DNA from: Tretioscincus oriximinensis
Taxonomy: Eukaryota > Chordata > Lepidosauria > Squamata > Gymnophthalmidae
Length of the DNA stretch: 64,000 nucleotides
Direction: 5' to 3'
NCBI GenBank assembly: GCA_022410635.1
Contig: JAJVDF010000215.1
Location: 798,727 to 862,726, forward strand
This document shows, piece by piece, positions 1 through 11,420 of this stretch. The position numbers and the translations under genes were made by a program. How positions within the stretch are numbered: position 1 is the stretch's first letter; every line of letters begins with the position of its first letter. The notes beneath the pieces were generated by a model, which was given only the letters and a program-made list of their open reading frames with translations, was not told the DNA's origin and searched no databases.

Positions 1-650
1 TTGCATTGGCTTCTGGATTTAATGGCTCCAATAGTTTGGTAATATGTTTTTAGAGTGTCCTCTTTCCACACTCTGCTCAGTCTCTTGCTTTTTTAAAATG
101 TGCCTGAGCTTTACACAAATCCATAATTACAAAAAATTAATACAGATATACAGATATTGAGTTTTGCACAGAACTAAAACCAATTTCCCCNAAAAAGCCC
201 TTTAAAACCTCTTGACTCCTTGGTTAGAACAAAATGGAGACTCAATGGTGGCAGCATTCACAGAGGTGCTCCTGCTGCAGCCAAACTGTAGCCAAAGCAT
301 ATACAAATTGCTATCTAGCAAACAATCACAAGGAACAAAGACAATACCTATATCAGTGTCGTATGTTAGGTTTTTAGCTTTGAACTAAGGTTCTTGACTT
401 GAAGTGATTAATTTTTTGAAATCCTGGGGTATGTTCCAAAGTTCTTAACATATAGACACTTACCTGTTCAACTTTGATGTCCATCTCTCCATGAAGTTTC
501 TTTCCTTTGAAATGCTTTGCCCTAAGAACAAAAAGAGACACTAAAATGTTAGACAGTCTGAAAAACAAATTTCTTAACATTATAAACTCCTCTAAATTAG
601 CATAGGCACACAACTACACACCATACCATTGTCATCCATACAACAAACCT
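1..650. other. Unique AT-rich stretch, nothing recognised
   Basis: I see no gene, splice-flanked exon or recognisable repeat here. Short open frames exist but have no family features. Confidence 0.5.
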
Positions 651-651
651 A

Positions 652-830
652 GGTCCTTTTTACACTGGGCCTTATTCTGGATGATATCCTGGAACAAGGG
701 CCTGCTATCTCTATGCTGGAGGCAGGCTATGGCAGGTCCCACTTTGGACTTTCTGTGATCAGTGCTAGCATACAGATGATAGGTCCTTCTATTGGATGTA
801 ATCTGGAAAAGGCCTACTGCATTATCAGGA
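652..830. mobile_element. MITE-like element (GGTCCTTTC end family)
   Basis: It starts with GGTCCTTTT and an ATTCTGGATNATATCCTGG-like segment, which recurs near 26062, 38720, 40607, 44225 and 55845. The right part (from about 781) repeats the left motif in both direct and inverted sense, as expected of a foldback-derived non-autonomous DNA element. No coding capacity. Superfamily not determined; termini are approximate. Confidence 0.45.
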
Positions 831-849
831 GCATTATAAATAGGATACA

Positions 850-1361
850 TTTAAATTAGTCTTAAATTACTGATTCCTAATGTAGAGAACACAAATTCTC
901 AGGAGTATAAATCGTGACATTTAGTGGTATGCAAAAATAAACAAACAAAAAGAATAATGATTGGAAAAGATATAGCAGTCTGATTATATTAATTATAAAC
1001 ATTTTGCTAACGTGAAGGAGGTACAAAGTATGGAAAATGGCTCCCATGGAATTTGCATGTGAAAAAAGGATACTAATTGCTGAGCTAAATTATCTACATT
1101 CTCCACCCAAAGCTAATTGTTTTCTTTTTTAAAACCATCCATATTTATTTATTTATAAGCTATATAGCTGAGTTCTTCTGAGTTACAATAACATTTTATT
1201 TTCAATTAATTCATTGACTTTCACTCCTTCTGCTCCGCCGCCTTTGTAAAATATGTCATTTTATCTGTCTGAAGTTGCTCTATAACTCTTCAAAATTGAC
1301 AATTCTTTAATCTTCAAAACCTGCAATTACAATTCCTTCACCAAGAACTATTAGCAGGGTG
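850..1361. other. Unique sequence, nothing recognised
   Basis: AT-rich, no gene or clear repeat seen. Confidence 0.4.
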
Positions 1362-1477
1362 TCTTCTGTTGTTCCAGACTGCCCAGGTGCATTTGGTGGG
1401 CCAATGTGTGAGACAGAATACTGGACTAGATGGGCTCCAGCCTGATTCAGCAGGGCTCTTATGTTCTACGTTCTTAT
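1362..1477 (+). mobile_element. CR1 LINE, 3' UTR end
   Basis: It matches the recurrent CR1 3' segment of this window: a CCCAGGTGCA motif, then GTGAGACAGAATACTGGAC, TAGATGGGCT and a terminal ATGTTCT-type repeat. Only the last 115 bp or so are present, the usual 5' truncation of target-primed reverse transcription. Non-coding and old. Confidence 0.75.
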
Positions 1478-1744
1478 TTCAATATATGAATTTATTTGAC
1501 TGCTTTTGCTAGCATCCAAGCTTAAATATTGTACAGATTTGCCTCATCGAAACAAATTTATGTTTTGCCACCCTGATTACTGTACGAAGAAGCCAGTCTC
1601 ATGCAGAAACAAAAGGCCTTTCTAAACAAAAAACATTTAATTGCAGTATATATGAAGCACCTGCTCATTTGAAGGAGTGATCCAAGTATCTGAAGGAGTG
1701 CCTTCTCCCATTAGACCTGCCTGTGCATTAAGATCTCAAGAAAA

Positions 1745-1965
1745 GACCTTCTGGTAGTCAGTTCTGGGGGGGAAATCCCAGAAATTGCACCCTCGTACGC
1801 GACTTCTGCGCAATTTCCATGCAATCGAATGACATTACTTCCAGTCCCACTTTAAAAATGATATTATTTGTGATGTCATTCCCAGAAATGGGTCCAAAAG
1901 TAACATTATCCATGCCGCCCTTTCCAAAACCAGGAACTGGAAGTGACATCAAGGGAATTCCTGCG
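1745..1965. mobile_element. Dispersed repeat rich in TGATGTCA/TGACATCA motifs
   Basis: It carries several TGACATCA / TGATGTCA-like words and phrases such as CCCAGAAATGG and GGAACTGGAAGTGACATCA, which recur near 14612-14960, 32690-32974 and 56200-56500. No protein is encoded. The family is unidentified; the copies near 32.9 kb end in a Helitron-like terminus. Confidence 0.4.
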
Positions 1966-1987
1966 TAGTTCCTACCCTTTCAGAGGT

Positions 1988-2204
1988 ACAAAGGCTAGGG
2001 GCACATAGGAGTACCTTCTCTGTGGTGGTCCACAAACTCTGGAACAGCCTCCCTCTCTACAGGTTCTGCATTCTGCCCTTCCAAGGAGAGAGATGGGAAG
2101 GAAGAAGAGAGGGTATGGCTCCTATAAACATTTTAATACTGTGGGTTTTTTTGTGTGTGTTGATTTTCAATCTTCTGTGGGATATAAATGAATGAATGAA
2201 TGAA
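1988..2204 (+). mobile_element. L2-like LINE 3' end
   Basis: Translation of the first part resembles the L2 ORF2 C-terminus (a degenerate version of Val-Val-Ala-Pro-Arg-Leu-Trp-Asn-Ser-Leu-Pro). It ends in GGGATATAAATGAATGAATG, the 3' tail type seen in the better L2 copies. Old and 5'-truncated. Confidence 0.55.
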
Positions 2205-2374
2205 AACTCCCTGTAGTTGAGGTTAGGATGTATCCATCCTTCCTTCCTAACCTGGATGCAACCATCCAGGCATATTCTAGTGGACATTGATACTTTCTAT
2301 ATAATCTTAAATACAGTAGCAAGGAGCTTGGATGGGTTGGAGGGAGGGAGGCCATGGATCTTTTTAAACATTTT

Positions 2375-2480
2375 ATTAATGTGCATTTATCCTTTTTTAA
2401 TTTCTTCATCTTTTGTTACTCACCCTCGGACCAATGGTGAAGGGCGGGATATAAATCATTTTAAATAAAATTTAAAAATT
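2375..2480 (+). mobile_element. L2-type 3' tail
   Basis: GAAGGGCGGGATATAAATCA followed by an AT-rich tail matches the L2/SINE shared 3' end. Only the terminal ~100 bp is recognisable. Confidence 0.45.
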
Positions 2481-3048
2481 GATGCCAAAGTACCATGTAA
2501 CAAACCAGCCACAAGGATATTCTAACACCAAAGCCCAATATTATATTCTTTTTTCAAAAGCCTCTTATTTTTACTCTCCTGATTTAACTGCTGAGTAAAT
2601 TATTACAGTAAAATGGTCTTTAGGATAAAAGCTTTCATGGAATAGAGCAACCTGATAGCATGCTCTATGATGAATTTATTATTCTTTAAGGTGCCTGAAG
2701 CCCTTGCTGGTTTTTATAATAAGACCATCCATTGTGAATTTAAAGCCACCTAAACTACCACCTCATTTTGTGACAATAAATTCCACAAATTAATTGCAAA
2801 TTCTCCCTATAGGCTGCTGAGCTCCTCATCATCTGTGGAGATAGCAAAGAGATATAAAAGATATAAACTGGGCAACACGCTTGTAGTTTGGGGGTCAGAC
2901 TGGATAGTTTAAGCCAATTCTCTTTCATATTTTCAAGACAACCCAATCTATTCCTATCGCTTCACAACCACACAATTTCTAGTAAAACAGTGCCCTCTTG
3001 TGTCTGGCATAAATACAGTAATTTATATATTATAAAACATTTAATCAA
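2481..3048. other. No feature recognised
   Basis: Unique AT-rich sequence; nothing supported. Confidence 0.4.
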
Positions 3049-3245
3049 GCAAGAGGCCATGTAGTCCAGCACTCTGTCTCACACAGTGGCCCACTTATTG
3101 TACCTGGGCAGTTGGTAACAGAAGAAGGCAAAATCCTCACCTGTTCTCAACTCCCTGCAAATAATACTTCAAGAATACTGCCTGTTGCTCCATCCCAGAG
3201 GCAGTATCAAGAGATCCACCTTAGTAGCTATTTGTATCCTTGGTA
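3049..3245 (-). mobile_element. CR1 LINE 3' end
   Basis: The reverse complement of the CR1 3' region: GTAGTCCAGCACTCTGTC, CACACAGTGGCCCA, then the GAAGGCAAAATCCTCACCTG and CTGCCTGTTGCTCCATCC blocks. It breaks off after GTAGCTATTTGTATCC. Non-coding and truncated. Confidence 0.8.
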
Positions 3246-3770
3246 TACAGTGAAAGAGTTCGGAAACACATCTGAGTGTGTGGCTCTTAAGTTTTTCATT
3301 TGGTTCCACAACCTCTCAAGTCTAGTTATAAAGTACAAGTTGTCTCTTTATGAGTAAACCTCTTCTATTCGGTGCTGGGAATGTTTGGGCCAATAATCTC
3401 GTACCTGGAGCCTGAAAAGTGTTGGGGGGGGATCACCACACGCACAAAATTTGGTGACATCACCAACAGTGCGGGGCCCCTGGAAGCAAAGGCTGGAAGT
3501 TATAGCATCAAACAGGAAATGGGGTAAGACAAATTTTCGCATACATTGCTACACAAGAATTTTCACCCTGTATGGCAGTGAATTTTTCAATGAAGCATAC
3601 GAGATTCACATACAACTCCTAGCAACTTTCCCCTGCTGGTACAGTTGGGGATTACCCATATATTCATGATAGTGAGTCGCAAATAATCCCTAAACTGTCT
3701 CTAATCTGCCTCCACAGATGCTTTTTTAAAATTTCATGTGGCCATTGCATAGCACTAAGGTTCTACAATA

Positions 3771-3934
3771 GGGTTCCCACATAAAAATAATACAGGCTAA
3801 AGCTTTGCACTAGTATTGGACATGAGAAGGGTTTCCCATGTGCAGCAAGCCACCAAAGCTCGGTTTGGTGAAAAATCCTCTCTTTTGTAGCCATTAAAGG
3901 TACAAAGCCCTACCCTTTTTAAATGTGGGAACCC
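3771..3934. mobile_element. MITE with GGGTTCCCACAT terminal inverted repeats
   Basis: The left end GGGTTCCCACAT pairs with the right end ATGTGGGAACCCC. The interior has the TAGCCATTAAAGGTA block shared with copies at 19449, 38491 and 61593. About 164 bp, non-coding; superfamily uncertain. Confidence 0.6.
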
Positions 3935-4308
3935 CATTCTAAAACCGCTACAGAAACAAAATCAGGGATTTTGTTTCCTACTCTGAGGGACTTCAGACTC
4001 AGCAGCTAAAAATAAGATGTTTCTTCCATTTACACAACTTGGTCCAGCAGCCGCATGCCTGGCAGGGACAAGCAAACTGGCAGCTTCTTCAGAGAAAGGA
4101 GAGAAAGAAAGGGAAGGGGGGCAAAATGTGCTACAGAGACATACCCTCAAATAAGAAACAAAACCATTTGTAAACATTTTGGTGACAATGGAAATATACA
4201 AAGGAAAACATACAACAGAATTTCAAATATAAATGTAAAAAAAATATAATATACTATAGTAAATGTAAAAACCTATAATCCAGTCAATATGCAATAGAAT
4301 AAAAGGAT

Positions 4309-4392
4309 ATTTCAATTGAAGTGGAAACTTTTACTGTTGTGTATGTGTGTATATATACANACAACAGTAAAAGTTTTCACTTCAATTGAAAT
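4309..4392. repeat. Foldback: 32-bp inverted repeat
   Basis: Arms 4309-4340 and 4361-4392 are reverse complements with one mismatch, around a 20-bp (TG/TA)-rich spacer that ends in an N at 4360. It could be a foldback transposon, a hairpin-forming site, or a local assembly artefact at the N. Confidence 0.8.
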
Positions 4393-5965
4393 CTCCACAC
4401 ACTGTGGGTCCAAGAATTCTTCCATGGAAGGTATGGAAACCAGGGGCCATTTGTCTATCTTTAACATTACTAACGGGTCATTATTAAAGGGACCAAAGTG
4501 ATAGACCAAGAAAATAAAAGCTGAAGAATACATACTCAACAGAAGGCCATCAATTTCAAGAGAAGCATCAACCTCAAGAGCCCTCCTTGCTTCTTGCAAA
4601 AAGTCAATCCAAAATGCACTAGGGTGGGGTGTCCAACTCTGGCCCTCCTAGTGTTCTTGAGCAACTCCTAGGCATTCCATTTGGTCCAGTAAAATAAGCT
4701 AAGTGTTGGGAGTGAACTGTTGGACACCTCTGCATTACACCTTATTCTGTTCCACAAAGTGCACTAGGGCCTCTGCACGAGGGCTATGAAAGCCAAACGG
4801 GTTGGTATCTGACAGCAGGCTCCTTAGATCCCTTTCTGAAGTCCTAATGCATTTTTGTGCACACACCAACAGATAGTGGAAACAAAACAAATGGCGGGAT
4901 ACACACACCTTCCAATAAAAACCCCAAGATGACTATGGGAGCGAGTGGGTGGTCAGGGCGGCATAAAATCTTGCCTCCCCTTTTCCCAACCTATTGTGAT
5001 ACTTCCCTATTGCATTGTTGCTGTGTTAATGCTGTGTATATGATGTAGCACGTGTGTGTATGTGTCCCCATCCTTCATAATCCCTTCCCTTGGATGTGTG
5101 TGTGTGTGGAAGGGGATTGGAGAAGGCTCCCTTGCAACCTCCTAACTCACTAGGATTAGGGGCAACGGAGGAAGCAACAGGATAGGAAGATACTTTAGAC
5201 ATGCAGCACAATGTAGGGAGGGGGGAGTTGTCGACATTTGTTTTTGCAGATCACAAGAATCTCTCCCTGCTAGTCAGGATCCTTCTTCCCATGCCAGGAT
5301 GTGCAAGCCCCATACCAACCCTACCAAGCAAGCTGTAGTGGAGCCTAAGCGACTGCTAAACTTAAGAACTATAGCCCAGTGATTAAATGCAAAGGAAAAA
5401 AGAATTCCCTGCAGGGCGTTTGCATTGCAAAACAAACGTATGCGTGTGGTACTCTCTTCTCATCGCTCTACTGCCACCGCAGCGTCCCGCATTGTTGACG
5501 CACCAGGAGACTCAGAGTGGCCCTTATTTTCTAGTGCCTTCAGATCAGGCCATTGCTGCAACCTGATACCGAGACCAGGCTACACTTTTTCTGCAGTGCA
5601 AAGCATCAGTGTTAAAGTAACAGACACAAACGTACCTGCACTGCATTGCAACCTGCTCAGACCGCGACTACTAAATATAGCACCATTTTCCTTTCTTCAT
5701 TGTTAGCTCTTTATCTGTGCACTGGGCTTGTTTTAAAAGGCTTCTCTCCTTTGTACCTTAGAAAAAAATGAAAGAAACCAGCCGTGCAATTTTAGTTGGT
5801 TCTTTTTTTCTTTTCTTTTTTAAAGAAAGTAGTCTTTTCGCTACCCTTTTAGGAATCTCCTTGGATCTCCTCAACAGATGTGGTTGCATGGACATGTTTT
5901 CGAATGGCTTCAAGAGGCACGTGGGTACAGAGGTTAAGAAACGGTCCTTCAATNGAGAGGATCTT
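4393..5965. other. Unique stretch; short TG runs only
   Basis: No recognisable gene. A TGTG microsatellite lies around 5095-5110. CpG content rises slightly near 5440-5560, but I cannot support a promoter. Confidence 0.4.
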
Positions 5966-6190
5966 TTTCAAAGCCCTGTGTCAGCTGGGGAAAGGAATGA
6001 GCACCCTCTATTGGCCTTAGCTTCAGCCAACTCAGCTGTTCCAAAGCAAATAATTACTATTACAAGGTGGTGTGAGGATAGAATGTAAGCCTTTGGGTGA
6101 AAATCAGCTTGTAAGCTAGGAGTCCTTTCAGGTGAAAACAGTGGTATATAAAAACCCACTTCCTCTTCTTCTTCTCCTCCTCCTTCTCTT
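5966..6190 (+). mobile_element. tRNA-derived SINE (TTC-tailed family), 5' truncated
   Basis: It aligns by eye with the family seen at 54962-55266 and 60250-60545. It starts in the B-box neighbourhood (AAAGCCCTGTGT), has GAGCACCCTCTATTGGCC and CAGCTGTTCCAAAGCA blocks, TATATAAAAACCCACTTC, and a (TTC)n tail. Non-coding and moderately diverged. Confidence 0.65.
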
Positions 6191-7021
6191 CTTTCTTCCC
6201 TACCTGGCATGTGGATGGCCATGCTCTGTACAGAGATACAACCCCTAAAAGGCTCAGTGGGAACAAGGTCCATGTTACATTTTCCATAAGAAAAGTCAGC
6301 ATGCAATGCATTACTGCAACATTTTAGTTCTTATTCTTGATGCCTCGCAGAACATACAGGCTCTGAATCTGAAGTTTTATGCACAGAATCCTGACTAAGG
6401 AATTCAGTCCACTAATCTGTATCATTTGCATGGAACTAACGATAATTCATATCATAATCTGTATTAAGAGCCCTCTAGTGATAGACCATACTAATGAATA
6501 CTACACCCGTACCAGTACAGTTTCAGAATAAGAGTGGTGCATCTGTGTGTTGGTGATCTGCGTGAGTATGGGCATAGCATGCGTCACATCTCCCTTGTAG
6601 CATGTGTTGTTTCTAGTCTAATAGTGGCCAGCATGTTTAATGCACATGCATGGTGCCACAGCTAACGCAGATTTACTGAACAAAGCCAATCAATGCAGGT
6701 ACAACAATCTGCCGGAAAGGCAAAGAATCCCCAGTTTAACCCCCAGTATAAAAATAATATAGAAACATAAAAAATAAAAGGTACAAAAAAGGTATAAGGA
6801 CTAATGACAGGACTTGGAATTTTGTCAGCCTCCAGAGACCAGAGTCCTGGATTAGAAACTGGCTGGAAAACAGAAATAGATTAAATGTATTGTCTCACAG
6901 AAAGGTTCTATATCAGCTTCTTGATTAAAATAAAATTGTTGTAAATAAATGGGGGATGAGAGTAAATAGGGAGAGGTTGGAGTGATGAAGATCAGAGTAT
7001 ATCTTGTAAAATATATACTGC

Positions 7022-7093
7022 TCAAAACAATTAAGGGAATACTTAAATTAAGTGTTACACTGTTATGTTAACATGCTCCCTTAATTGTTTTGA
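7022..7093. mobile_element. Tiny Tc1/mariner-like inverted-repeat element
   Basis: TCAAAACAATTAAGGGA at 7022 is mirrored by TCCCTTAATTGTTTTGA ending at 7093. CTCAAAA-AATTAAGGGAA ends are typical of some Tc1/mariner-class transposons, so this is probably a deletion derivative. No transposase. Confidence 0.55.
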
Positions 7094-7156
7094 TTATGAT
7101 TTTTTAAAAAATCAACACGAATTGTTTTGATTATGATTTTTTAAAAAATCAACACG
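7083..7156. repeat. Perfect 37-bp tandem duplication
   Basis: The units 7083-7119 and 7120-7156 are identical. The first overlaps the right arm of the inverted-repeat element, so the duplication happened after that insertion, or by slippage at its end. Confidence 0.85.
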
Positions 7157-8007
7157 AAATTACCATTCACCAAAGAGGGAAAACAGATTTACATTTTTAA
7201 AAATAGTAACCAATCTAGACCATTTTTTTTGTTTCTGAGAGTTTAAAAAAAAACCCAAAAAGCACCAAGGTTAGGCAAGATTATTCTCATGTGAAGATCA
7301 TTTTCTTCCAAAGATGTATTTAACAGTGGTGGGCAATATAATTTTCTGCATGTGTACTTTTTTAAAAAAAAATGCAAAGGTCCAGAAAACGGAATCTGAC
7401 TGAATCCTGGCAGGCAATCCTAGTTCTTTAGCAAATCAATCCCTCTTCCACTGTTTATCCAATTTCCTGTCACAGGACACTGCATTCTTCACTGCTAAAT
7501 AAGCAGTGATTGTTTCTGCGATGCCTTGCCCTTACAGTTTGTTTGTCTACATCAAGCCTAGAGTTCTATGAAGGCAAGAGGGCTCCTCCCCTGGCATTTG
7601 ACTTCCACTGTTGCTAAAATCTGGTGCCCTCTGCATTGCACCACACTGTAAATCTGCAGTCCTGTACTAACCCACTGGAAGACACTGAATGCCTCTCGAT
7701 GGGTTAGACTTTTGTCTCTGCATTGCTGCAAAACAGATTTCTTTCTCCTTCTCAACTCCATCGCACCTCACTGTGGTGCCGCCCACACATTTTTGCACAC
7801 TGATTCCAAAACCTGGCCAGCAATTCATCCCATCAAGGATGAAGACTGGATTAGCATCTCTCATAAACAGGGCTAAGAAAGTATTAGGAAAATATAGGAG
7901 GTCTACTGGAATCAAGCAGCTGTTTTTAACCTAATCCTTTCATAGACTGCATTTTGCAAATGACTTAATATACAATGCAGCAAAAGTAGCATCTTCCTCA
8001 CGTAAGT

Positions 8008-8130
8008 TCCTAGGTTTGAATACTCCTGTGCCATCAAAACTCACTGGGTGATGCTGGGCTGGTCGCACCTTTTCAGTCTAGTCTACCTCATGAGGTTGTT
8101 GTGAAGATAAAATAAGGAGGGACAGGATTG
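8008..8130 (+). mobile_element. SINE fragment (tRNA-derived, middle part)
   Basis: GGTTTGAATACTCCTG followed by CACTGGGTGATGCTGGGC and CTACCTCATGAGGTTGTTGT resembles the body of the SINE at 27977-28243 and 47120-47302. No A box or clean tail remains. Confidence 0.5.
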
Positions 8131-8225
8131 GGCACACTGCCAGTTTTTGCAGATATTGTTAACCTGTATGGGACCAACACAACTTGATTCAGTTCAAGGA
8201 ACATCTCAGAAGTCCAGAAGTCCAC

Positions 8226-8430
8226 GTTTTCCACAAGGAGGATGTGGAAGAGAAAGAGGAGAAGGAGAAAGAGGATGAGAACAAACATAAGAGGGAGAAG
8301 AGGGAAGAGGAGAAGGAAAAAAAAGAGAAGGAAGAGAAGAAGACAAAAGAGGAGGAGGAAGAGAAGGGGAGAAAGAAAAAGAGGATGAGAAGGAAAAGAG
8401 AAGGAAGAAGAGGATGAGAAAGAAGAAAGG
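8226..8430 (+). repeat. GA-rich (purine) low-complexity tract
   Basis: About 200 bp of GAG/GAA/AAG triplets. Both strands read as long Glu/Lys or Phe/Ser open frames purely because of composition, so these should not be annotated as proteins. Confidence 0.9.
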
Positions 8431-8489
8431 GCACCAAATATTCTCTATGTAGTTCTGTGATTTTGTTCTTAAATATCACAGAGCCAGGG

Positions 8490-8650
8490 TGAATGAGTAA
8501 GAAGAAGGTTTTTCTATTCTGCTTTTCTCAGCCAAAGGGACTCAAATGTGATGGTCCCCATTTATCTAAACGCAATTTCTTGCTTTCGAATAGCTAGATT
8601 GGCAAGAGCACTCATCCCTCACCACATGGATGCAACCAAAATGCATTTCA
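8490..8650 (-). mobile_element. tRNA-derived SINE (TTC-tailed family), partial
   Basis: The GAAGAAGGTTTTTCTATTCT end, AAAGGGACTCAAA and TTGCTTTCGAATAGCTAGAT blocks match the minus-strand SINE copies at 54962 and 60250. The tRNA head is missing. Confidence 0.6.
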
Positions 8651-9084
8651 GCAGGCTTGCCACTACCATCTTTGGAGGAGAACGCCAAAGATGAATCCTT
8701 CAATTCTCTGCATTCCAGCCAAATGCTTTATGAGCAATCCTTGTTGTTGTGTTGCTGAATATCACCGATTGGTTGACTACGTGATTGGCTATTTCTATCC
8801 AATTTCCTTGGCAGACAGAAGTGTCTTGCTACTATCTTCTTCTGGAGGAATGCCAGGGTCGAACTGATAGCTCTCTGTTCTCCAGCAGTTTGTATATATA
8901 CTGATGCCATTTAATCCGGATTAAGCAGTGACTCACGTGCACACAGATCTGATTAATATGACCATGGAAGCAGCTGCAGCAACAACCATGTGGTAGACTC
9001 ATCATTGTGAGTCTTCTTCAAAACGTTTAGTGCAAAATGTCCTCACAGTATCCTAGCAATATGTTTTCAAAGCAAAGAGGAGGA

Positions 9085-9117
9085 GCCCACTTGCCTTTGA
9101 ACGTCAGGCAAGTGGGC
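9085..9117. repeat. Perfect 12-bp hairpin
   Basis: GCCCACTTGCCT (9085-9096) pairs exactly with AGGCAAGTGGGC (9106-9117) across 9 nt. Isolated GC-rich hairpin of unknown role; too short to call a microRNA precursor. Confidence 0.7.
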
Positions 9118-9539
9118 GAATAGCAACACAGGAGCTATCACTGCATCATCAGGAGCTGCAGTCTCCTATCCTGGGCTAGGAATATTATGCCTGGGTGAAA
9201 ACAGGCTTTGTTCAACTTCTAAAACAGTTTAAGCTGCTTCATGCAGACACCAGTGGTTGCTGACAATCCAGATCAAGCCAATCCAATTTTATGAAAGTGG
9301 ATTATGAGTGCTAGGTGCATTAACAATCCCAAACCCCAAATGTAGGTGTTTCAGCAGACGTCTCCACCCATTTCCTCCATCATGTTCAATTTTCAAGTTC
9401 ATATCCCTTCACAACTTAGAATAGCATATCTCAGACCCCCCCCCAAAAAGTATTAACTGTGGAATCATGTTGCCATAGAATTTCGACCACTGTGATATGA
9501 GTATGAGGCTTGGTGCTGCAGAAATTAAAAGCTTCAGAG

Positions 9540-9765
9540 TTTCAAGGCCCATGCATCAGCTGTGGAGAGGGAGAGCACCCTCGACTGGCCTCAACTTCAG
9601 CCAACCTAGCTGTTTGAAAGCAAAGAACATGTTGAGCAGATTAAAAGGTACCACCACAACGTGTTGGGGAACATAGAATAGTGTAAGCCTTCAAGCGAAA
9701 AATAACCTTGCAAGCCCCTCTGAGTCCCTAGACCTGGGAATAAAAACCAAATTCTTCTTATCTAT
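9540..9765 (+). mobile_element. tRNA-derived SINE (TTC-tailed family), partial
   Basis: It runs parallel to 5966-6190: GAGAGCACCCTCGACTGGCC, CAACCTAGCTGTTTGAAAGC, a TAGTGTAAGCCTTCAAGCG block, GGGAATAAAAACCAAATTC and a TTCTT tail. The tRNA-like promoter portion is lost. Confidence 0.6.
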
Positions 9766-11219
9766 CCAGCCTATTATGGTGACAGTTTTGTATGCAGCTC
9801 AGAATCTAACCGTAAGACTTTTCCTGAATTGTACAAATAGATGATGTTTCTGGGGCTACCCAATGAGAATGTAGGGTCTTCCCAGCCCACACAAAACACA
9901 TTTAAGAGAAAGATTTGATGCAGCATCCCACGTGCAATTTTTCTGCAGTCCTGGGATATCTGACTTGTTTATCAAAAATAAAGTATTTATTCATTTGGGA
10001 ATTTATATCCCACCCTTCATCAACACATCTCAGAGAATGTAGGAATAGCAAAAATAAAATATCCAAATTATTAAAACATATTCAAAATACAAACCCTCCA
10101 TTTGCCAAGTTAGGGAATCAATGTAAGTTCTGGAGACAAAACAGTCCGGAAATAGGTAAGCATGGAATTTCGGATCCTGCAAGCCATATCTCTTACGCTA
10201 CTCTGCAGAGATCTGTATGGTGTTATCTGTGTTACAAATAAGCTGCACAGCAAAAGACAGCACACTGAGCATTGGCCCACGTTTGGAGTGAGAGTACACA
10301 TACAAAGGAGTAGAAGGAAGCCTGCTCTGCCTGTGTACAGCGCAATGCTACCACCACACTGCCAAGCCAATGGCGCAGATGCTCGTTTCTGTTCTTTTTT
10401 CAGCAGGAACATGATAGGTGTTAAAGAGGCAAAACACATTCCAAGAAAACATGTGGTAACCCTACATCATCTCCAACATTTCATTACAGCTTTTTGGAAA
10501 GAGGTGTTTAAAGGGACTACAGTTACAAATAGACAGCTGATTGTCTACTTAACCCATCTTCATTATATGTACAGTATTTGGTAAACAAAAACTTGAAAAG
10601 GAAGATGCACTATTCTCGTTGTTAGCAGCTAAGGACATAATTGCTCAGCCAGGGAAATACTTGGATGGTCTTAGCAGCTGACAATGTATTCAGTTGCTCT
10701 AATGGAAAAGGTATTTGACAAAATCCACAAATAGAGAAGACAAAACAATAAATCCTCTTATTATAGGATCTGGGAAGATTCTATCTGGTTTAAAAGGAAT
10801 TGTATTTTATTTCTTCACCCTCAAAATTTCTGCCAGCTATAAGATGATTTATATAATACATTAAAGATACTGCATTCAATATTCTAAGTGAACTGTGTGC
10901 TTTAGATATGATTATAATTGGATTTAAAATCACTTTTTAAAAATGTGCAGTTTAATGTACAAACATTTGCAAGAGCTCATGGTAGAAAATATATTTCCTG
11001 CTGTTTTCCCCAAATCAGAACCTTTTCCTTTAGTTACGCAACACTGCATTAAATCCTTTCTTCATTTTCAAAACTGAAACCACTTTCTTCTTCTATATAA
11101 ACTTGTCCTTACCTTAAGAACTGCAGGGTGAATGCCCATGAGAGCCTTCTCAGTGATAGCCCGCATATTACAAAATAGTTCGTATAAAATAGTCATCAAT
11201 TTACATGTTTTAACAGCAA
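9766..11219. other. Unique stretch without recognised feature
   Basis: An open frame of about 140 codons at 10162-10584 has no recognisable motif, and its composition looks like chance. No splice or promoter support. Confidence 0.4.
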
Positions 11220-11420
11220 TGAAGACATAAGAGGTGTCCTGCTGAATTGGCCCAGAGCCCATCTAGTCCCTGAAAATGGTATTTCACCAGACCTGCCTGT
11301 TGTTCCATCCTGGAGGCTGTATCAAAAGATCCATCCTAGTAGGTGTTTATACCCTTGGTGTCCATGACTTGCCTAATCCTGTCTTAAAGCTATCCAAGAC
11401 AAATCTATTCATGCTGGTCT
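11220..11420 (-). mobile_element. CR1 LINE 3' end fragment
   Basis: CCTGCTGAATTGGCCCAGAG, CCATCTAGTCC, CTGCCTGTTGTTCCATCCTG and TTATACCCTTGGTGTCCATG match the CR1 3' block in reverse. A short internal deletion removes the CACACAGTGGCCC portion. Confidence 0.75.

Noticed and set aside
8184..8479. Glu/Lys-rich and Phe/Ser-rich frames on both strands
   Set aside because: Produced by a GA-rich low-complexity tract, open on both strands.
10162..10584. 140-codon frame
   Set aside because: No recognisable motif, overlaps an opposite-strand frame; within chance expectation.
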